From Gnetum montanum (lineage: Eukaryota > Streptophyta > Gnetopsida > Gnetales > Gnetaceae): a stretch of 64,000 bases of DNA. Both the position numbers and the translations under genes were made by a program. Below the pieces are notes generated by a model. It ran no database searches, was not told where the DNA came from, and was given only the letters and a program-made list of their open reading frames with translations. Of the stretch, positions 59,330 to 64,000 are shown one piece after another (within the stretch, counting starts at the first letter, position 1; every line of letters begins with the position of its first letter). The stretch is from positions 897 through 64,896 of the forward strand of contig MNCI01020195.1 of the NCBI GenBank assembly GCA_015680685.1. Direction: 5' to 3'.

Positions 59330-60160
59330 TTCAAAAGTGATATATTACTTAAAACAATATAATAAAATAGGGTACCATGGGAACCAGACAAAGCTAAATA
59401 GACAAAGAATTGTGCTTTTGTTCCAAAAACCTACACTTTCAAGGGCTAACCCAAAGGGTGGCAAAGTCTACATCAACATGTTAAAATGCCAAATGGTATT
59501 ACCAAAATGGTGCTCCTATCACAAATGAACAACCAATGCCACTTGACATAACAAAGGGATGATGAAGGCAAGGAGAGGTGGAGTCTTTGTTGCTAGCAAG
59601 ATGTTGTGGACATGTCAGCGACAACGAAACCTCAACACGATGGAGGAAAGGAACCTCAACACTTGGCACCATTTGAGGATGGAGCATGAGCTCAAGGGTA
59701 GGTAATCCAAGAGAATGTAAATGGGTTAAGGTAAGGTCCATCCCATAGATTGACCAGCTAGATGTCATGGTAGCACTCATAGGCCAATAGCTCATTTAAG
59801 TCATGCATTTAATTCTCGTAGGCAATGCTGAGTTATAACGTGTTAGATGAACTATATCTCTTTGGGTGTGTCACTATTACAATTATTTTAGGGTTCCAAT
59901 ACCCATTTGAGCATAAGGCAATGTCTAGCTAATCTTCTAGAAACATTAGTGCCAGGAGGGCATTCATGGAAATAGTAGATCAATAAAAGCCAAATGACCT
60001 CATTGTGTTGTCAAAGACCCATATTTTCATGGTCTATGATCTTGTGTAACAACACTTAGAATTGGGCTCCTCTAAGATTAGTGAGGATTAGTGAAAGGGT
60101 TTGACAACAAGAGGGGCATTAAGGCTAGGCACATGTTTTGGGGGTGGAGGTGATTTGGGG
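59330..60160. other. no recognisable gene
   Basis: A 98-codon minus frame (59795-59499) and short plus frames are open but have no known motif. The remainder may be element-derived. Confidence 0.3.
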
Positions 60161-60164
60161 ATTG

Positions 60165-60281
60165 TTGGAACCCAAAATAATTGAAACATAGGTACACCCT
60201 AAGATTTATACTTAGTAGAATCAAACTGATGACCTGGGGTTACCAAGCCAAGACCTATACCACTAGGCTAACACCTCATTG
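60165..60281 (-). mobile_element. SINE, family B, copy 1
   Basis: Minus strand: CAATGAGGTGTTAGCCTAGT with GGTATAGGTCTTGGC as box A region, and CAGGTCATCAGTTTGATTCT as box B region. The body ends ACCTATGTTTCAATTATTTT. About 117 bp. Confidence 0.6.
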
Positions 60282-60355
60282 TGGCTAGGCACATGTGGGG
60301 TGGGGAGGTGGAGGGGGAGAGGGGCGTGTGGGTTTGGGTTTGCGGAGAAGGTGTG

Positions 60356-60469
60356 TTGGAATCCAAAATAAGTGAAACATAGGTACATCCCAAGATTTAT
60401 AAAACTTTATAACTCAATGATGTGGAGTTACCAGACCCAAACCCATATTACTAGGCTAATACCTCATTA
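60356..60469 (-). mobile_element. SINE, family B, copy 2
   Basis: Same layout as copy 1 with about 20% differences. Both copies are followed on the plus strand by GGCTAGGC-CATGTGG, and copy 1 is also preceded by GGCTAGGCACATG at 60124. The two therefore lie in a diverged tandem duplication of about 160-190 bp. Confidence 0.6.
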
Positions 60470-60767
60470 TGGCTAGGCGCATGTGGCAATGATGAGGTAG
60501 TGAACAAAGTAGCAATGAACAAACTCATAATGTTGGTAAGAGAGGTGATCAAGACATTAGCTATAGGTGCAATTATGGTCATAGCAAGTGGGGATGCATT
60601 CAAGTGGGAGCTATCATCATGGTCATCTACAATGAAAATTAGGGTTTATTTGTTAGGGGTTTGGGTGTTGTGTTTAAGTAGCATGGATTAACTTAGTGAT
60701 CATGAAAAATAGTTACAACTGACATAAATAGTCATGTGATTATCACAAAACATTTTGATAGATATTG

Positions 60768-60975
60768 CTAATTTTTCCCCACAAACAAACATGAGGGGTA
60801 GTAACACAACCTTGTCTTCGCAACATAGTAGATGTGACCTACTAAACAAGAGTGTTCCACCACAAGGCTACTTTGTTGGTACCACATCCATGAGCAAAGG
60901 CAAAAATTAAACCCATAATCTCCCAACTAACAATTAGTGTTTAGATCATTGCACTACATCCTTGGGCGCAACTAC
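60768..60975 (-). mobile_element. tRNA-derived SINE, family A (minus)
   Basis: Minus strand: head with AGTGCAATGATCTAAACACT (box A) and GGGTTTAATTTTTGCC (box B). The body GTAGCCTTGTGGTGGAACAC and GGTTGTGTTACTACCCCTCA matches the copy at 44232-44430. Confidence 0.65.
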
Positions 60976-61304
60976 TGCTACTTCTATTTTCATATCTTGA
61001 AGAAGAGCTTTTAACTATATTAATTTACTTGTACTTGTAGCCATGCCATGATATTCATCTTATGCATGGATCTTGCTACAAGATTTTGCTTTTTATTTTT
61101 CCATGCAGCTAGATTACCTCTAATAAATGCACAATAACTAGTACTAGATTATTGATCTATGTAACTACGAATCTAATCAATGTTAGAAAGATCATATGAT
61201 CATTGTCATTTCTTTTGAATCAAATTACTTAGTAATATGAACTTTTTAGATAGATAAGAATTTTACTGATAATCCTCAAAACATTAAATATACTAGTGCT
61301 AGTG

Positions 61305-61453
61305 TTAGAACCCCAGAATATTTGTAATATAGGTACACCCAAAGATATTTAGTCCCCTTAGAACTTTATAACTAAGTATTTTCCACCAAAATCGAACCCA
61401 TGACTTGGAGCTTCCAAATCAAGGGTCTTGCTACTAGGTTAATACCTCATTGT
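61305..61453 (-). mobile_element. SINE, family B, copy 3
   Basis: Best-preserved tRNA-like head: the minus strand reads TATTAACCTAGTAGCAAGAC (box A) and, about 30 bp on, CATGGGTTCGATTTT (box B). The body ends TGTACCTATATTACAAATAT. The rest of the 60.5-62.1 kb stretch is AT-rich with no genes. Confidence 0.7.
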
Positions 61454-61643
61454 TAAATATTCTTAAGTGATTCAACACCAACCATATATGAATTCTTCTA
61501 TTTGATCTAATAATCTCATTATCACTAAATGATAATATTGTTCACATAAATTTAAAAAATAATAATATCTTCAACATAAATTAAAATTATTAGAGTACAA
61601 TATTCTTCTTTTAACAAACATGGATAATCAACTAAACTTTTAG

Positions 61644-61792
61644 GTGTCAAACCCAAAACTTTTTTTTACAATATTTACCCAGAAGACATATAATTAAAAT
61701 AGAACTTTATAACTCAACATTGCCAACTAAAATCAAACCCAATTTTGAAGCTTCCATATCAAGAGTCTTACTACTAGTCTACCATCTTATTA
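61644..61792 (-). mobile_element. SINE, family B, copy 4
   Basis: Diverged copy: the minus strand has TAGTAGTAAGACTCTTGATA and TTGGGTTTGATTTTAG, and a body with AACTTTATAACTCAA-type words on the plus strand as in copies 2 and 3. Confidence 0.5.
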
Positions 61793-62097
61793 TTAATCAA
61801 CTAAAATTTTAAAGAAACCCACATGTAATAAAGCAAAACTAAGTCTTACATACATTGGAAACTACCCTAGAGGAGAGGTTTTTTAGGATTGGTTATAAAG
61901 ATGAAAACCTAAAAATGCATCCCCACAACCATTAGACTTCTTCTTTAGAATTTCTCTTTGATAATTTGATGTACTCTAAATTTTTTAAATATTATTATTC
62001 ATTTGTTGGAGTCTAACATCCACGCACATCCCCCACTTCCACCCCCACCCCCCACACACCATGGGAATGTAACTTATTGTAAGTGGACAATTTGGAT

Positions 62098-63700
62098 GGA
62101 TATAAGGAATTGCAGTATTTGATGAATTACCCATGGTTAAACCTACATTAGAGGAGATGGGTTGAGCTATTAGCTAATTTTGATTTTTTCATCTAGTACC
62201 AAATAGGAAAAAGTAATGTTGTTATAGATGCCTTGAGTTGTGTAGTTGGCAAGATCCACAATTTAGTGATCCATTCTAATGTGATAGGTGAGATTCATGT
62301 GGACTAGTAGTGTAATTCTTGGTGTGAGGAGCTTAAGCAATTTGGTGATTATTTTATGGTAGTTGATGCACCTGGGTTGCTTCGCTGCAAGGATCAAGTG
62401 TGTGTGTCTAATTCCTTATAGCAGTGTTTATTGGAGGCAGCTCATCTTAGTAGGCTTTAATGCATCCAAGCAATGACAAGATGTACCAAATGTTAAAGAG
62501 GTTGTACTAGTGGTTAGGCATAAATAAGTAGGTTGCATATTTTATGGCTATATGTCTAATTTGTCAATAGGTTAAACTTGAGCACCAATGACCAAGAGGC
62601 TACTTGTACCCTCACACTATTCCAAAGTGGAAATGGGAGTTGATCGGTATGTATTTCATGACCGATTATCTTGCACTAGGGTGGAAAGGATTTTATCCTT
62701 ATTGTTGTTGACTTGTTAATCAAGTCAACTCATTTCTTAGCTACGAAGACTTCAACTAGCATAAAGGATGTTATGCAGTTGTTCATCTCTAAAATTATAT
62801 GATTGCATGACATTCTTGCTAGGATTATCTCAAATCATGATGCTAAATTTACTTCTTAATTTTGGCATGTGTTCATGAACAGCCTAGGCACTAGACTAAA
62901 TATGAGTTCAACCTATCATCTGCAAACTGACAGTCAGGTTGTAAGAGTCAACCAAGCATTGGAGAACATGCTTTGGTCTTATGCTTCATAATTTTCAGAT
63001 AGTTGGAATAGTTTGTTGCCATTGGTAGAGTTGGCCTACAACAATAGCTATCAAGCGATTCTAAAGGCAACATCATACAAATTTTTGTATAGAAGACCTT
63101 ATAGGACTCCCTTGTATTAGGATGTGATTGAGAATAGGCAACATATTAGTTTAGATGTTGTGATGAGGATGATCAAGCAACTTAGGGAGATTTTTGAGTA
63201 GCTTAAAGGAGCTTAAAATTGTCAAGCAAGCTACACGAATTATAGGAGGAGATCTCTCAAGTTTGCAGTTGATGACAAGGTGTTTATTTGTGTCTCTTCA
63301 TTGAAAGGCTTGATGTGTTTGGGTCAGAAAAGTAAGCTTGCACCTCATTACATTGGGTTGTTCGATGTTCTTTAGCATATAGGAGAGGTTGTATATTGTG
63401 TTGGTTTGCCTTCATAGCTTTTGAGCATTCATGATGTGTTTTTATATCTTCATGCTAAGGAAGTATATTCCTAATCATAGTCATATTCTTGATTAGACTG
63501 AGGTACAACTTCAAGTTGATGCCTTGTATGTGAAGCATGCTATTAGGATTATAGACTAGATGGAACATCAGTTGCACAACAAGATTGTGCCCATGGTGAA
63601 GGTCTTGTGGAGTTGTCATGATTCTTAAGAGGCTACTTGGGAGCTTGAGCTTGATTTACATTCTTCCCATCCTAATATCTTTTGGGAGAAATATTCTTAG
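62098..63700 (+). pseudogene. Ty3/gypsy RNase H end and integrase pseudogene
   Basis: Decayed 3' part of pol with more than 20 stops. The RNase H end reads RWVELLANFDFFI, then GKSNVVIDALS (about 62155-62235). The integrase zinc region is at about 62430-62580. The catalytic core has VVDLLIKSTHFLATKTSTS (about 62700), then SNHDAKFTS-FWHVF and STYHLQTDSQ (about 62830-62940). The C-terminal part has DDKVFICVSSLKGL, LAPHYIGLFDVL and LPS-LLSIHDVFLYLHAKEV (about 63270-63460). The pattern is that of chromovirus-type elements with TGTAACACC LTRs. The second catalytic Asp is still readable (NHDAKF). Confidence 0.75.
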
Positions 63701-63725
63701 GAGGGAAGGGAAGAGAGAGAGAGAA
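63697..63725 (+). other. polypurine tract
   Basis: A purine run GGAGGGAAGGGAAGAGAGAG and onward, ending directly before TGTAACACC. Confidence 0.75.
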
Positions 63726-63820
63726 TGTAACACCCCATATTTTTGGTATTCATGATACATATAATCCTTATTGAGATTGAAACACCTCAAGAAAATTCAT
63801 GTTGTGCACAAGAAGCCTAG
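63726..63820 (+). mobile_element. 3' LTR start of the Ty3/gypsy element, interrupted
   Basis: Starts TGTAACACCCCATATTTTTG after the polypurine tract. It is interrupted at 63821 by a sequence with the start and TATA region of the Athila-type LTRs. Confidence 0.6.
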
Positions 63821-64000
63821 TGATGAAGCACTATATAGTCGATGCATCAACTAGGCTGCGTATATGGGGCCTCGTGTACGTAGCCGCATCAACGCGGCCC
63901 TGTTGATGCAGCCTTCCTGCATTGACGTGGCCCCGTTTACGTAGCCGCCTATCCCGGCCTATAAATAAGAGGGCCTTCCTCCTCATTTAGGCATCCTTCT
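63821..64000 (+). mobile_element. start of a nested Athila-type LTR, cut by window end
   Basis: Starts TGATGAAGCACTATATAG, like the four other LTR starts of this family. It has a U3 of GTAGCC/GGCC and ATCAACG/GTTGATG words related to the U3 of 17667-18578, then CCTATAAATAAGAGGGCC as TATA box. Confidence 0.6.

Noticed and set aside
59499-59795. 98-codon minus-strand frame
   Set aside because: There is no motif, no splice context and no similarity to neighbouring domains.
18579-63700. A single Ty3/gypsy element split between 18579-21225 and 62098-63700
   Set aside because: The parts are 41 kb apart with a host gene and a virus between them, and RT is missing from both; two separate fragments are simpler.
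1-64000. tRNA genes
   Set aside because: Several box A/B pairs were seen, but each has a SINE body or lacks a cloverleaf; no tRNA gene is supported.
1-64000. CRISPR arrays, bacterial operons or ribosome-binding sites
   Set aside because: Introns, plant LTR elements and SINEs show this to be plant nuclear DNA; the tandem repeats have no unique spacers.

Overview
The window looks like nuclear DNA of a large-genome seed plant, probably a gymnosperm. It is AT-rich and packed with old, nested retroelements. It holds one ordinary cellular gene, spread over 19 kb by a 16.6 kb intron, and an endogenous caulimovirid next to that gene's start. The gymnosperm assignment is an inference from intron size, the age of the repeats and the type of virus; no species-specific marker was seen.

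Layout. 1-18578 is a nest of Athila-type Ty3/gypsy elements. A minus-strand element (gag, tRNA-Asp-type primer site, LTR) runs off the left edge. It is followed by a probable solo LTR, a plus-strand composite (LTR, gag start, 3' domain, then a second gag-pol, 3' domain and LTR), and the 3' end of a third element that carries an extra coiled-coil reading frame. 18579-21225 is the 5' half of a different Ty3/gypsy element with an initiator-Met primer site, two zinc knuckles and a protease. 21226-33800 is mostly unassigned AT-rich DNA with a possible solo LTR, a minus-strand gag remnant and one stretch that might be a gene fragment.

33838-53075 (minus) is a complete six-exon gene for diphthine methyl ester synthase (DPH5). 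It makes a 280-residue protein that methylates the diphthamide precursor on elongation factor 2. All five introns are GT-AG and all exon phases join. Intron 2 contains a copia-like LTR element without recognisable coding, SINE copies, a minisatellite, several 51-52 bp tandem duplications, a broken LINE and a second poly(A)-ended segment with a coiled-coil pseudo-ORF.

53249-58997 (plus) is an endogenous pararetrovirus lying head-to-head with DPH5, fewer than 200 bp from its start codon. Its order is movement protein, capsid with zinc knuckle, protease, reverse transcriptase and RNase H in what was one polyprotein frame, then a second aromatic-rich frame of unknown function. The polyprotein is broken by two frameshifts and two stops, but the 840-codon protease-RT-RNase H part is open.

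59155-64000 holds a copia RNase H remnant, a cluster of tRNA-derived SINEs, a degenerate Ty3/gypsy integrase with the start of its 3' LTR, and a nested Athila-type LTR that leaves the window. Apart from DPH5 and the long viral frame, every coding region seen here is broken.
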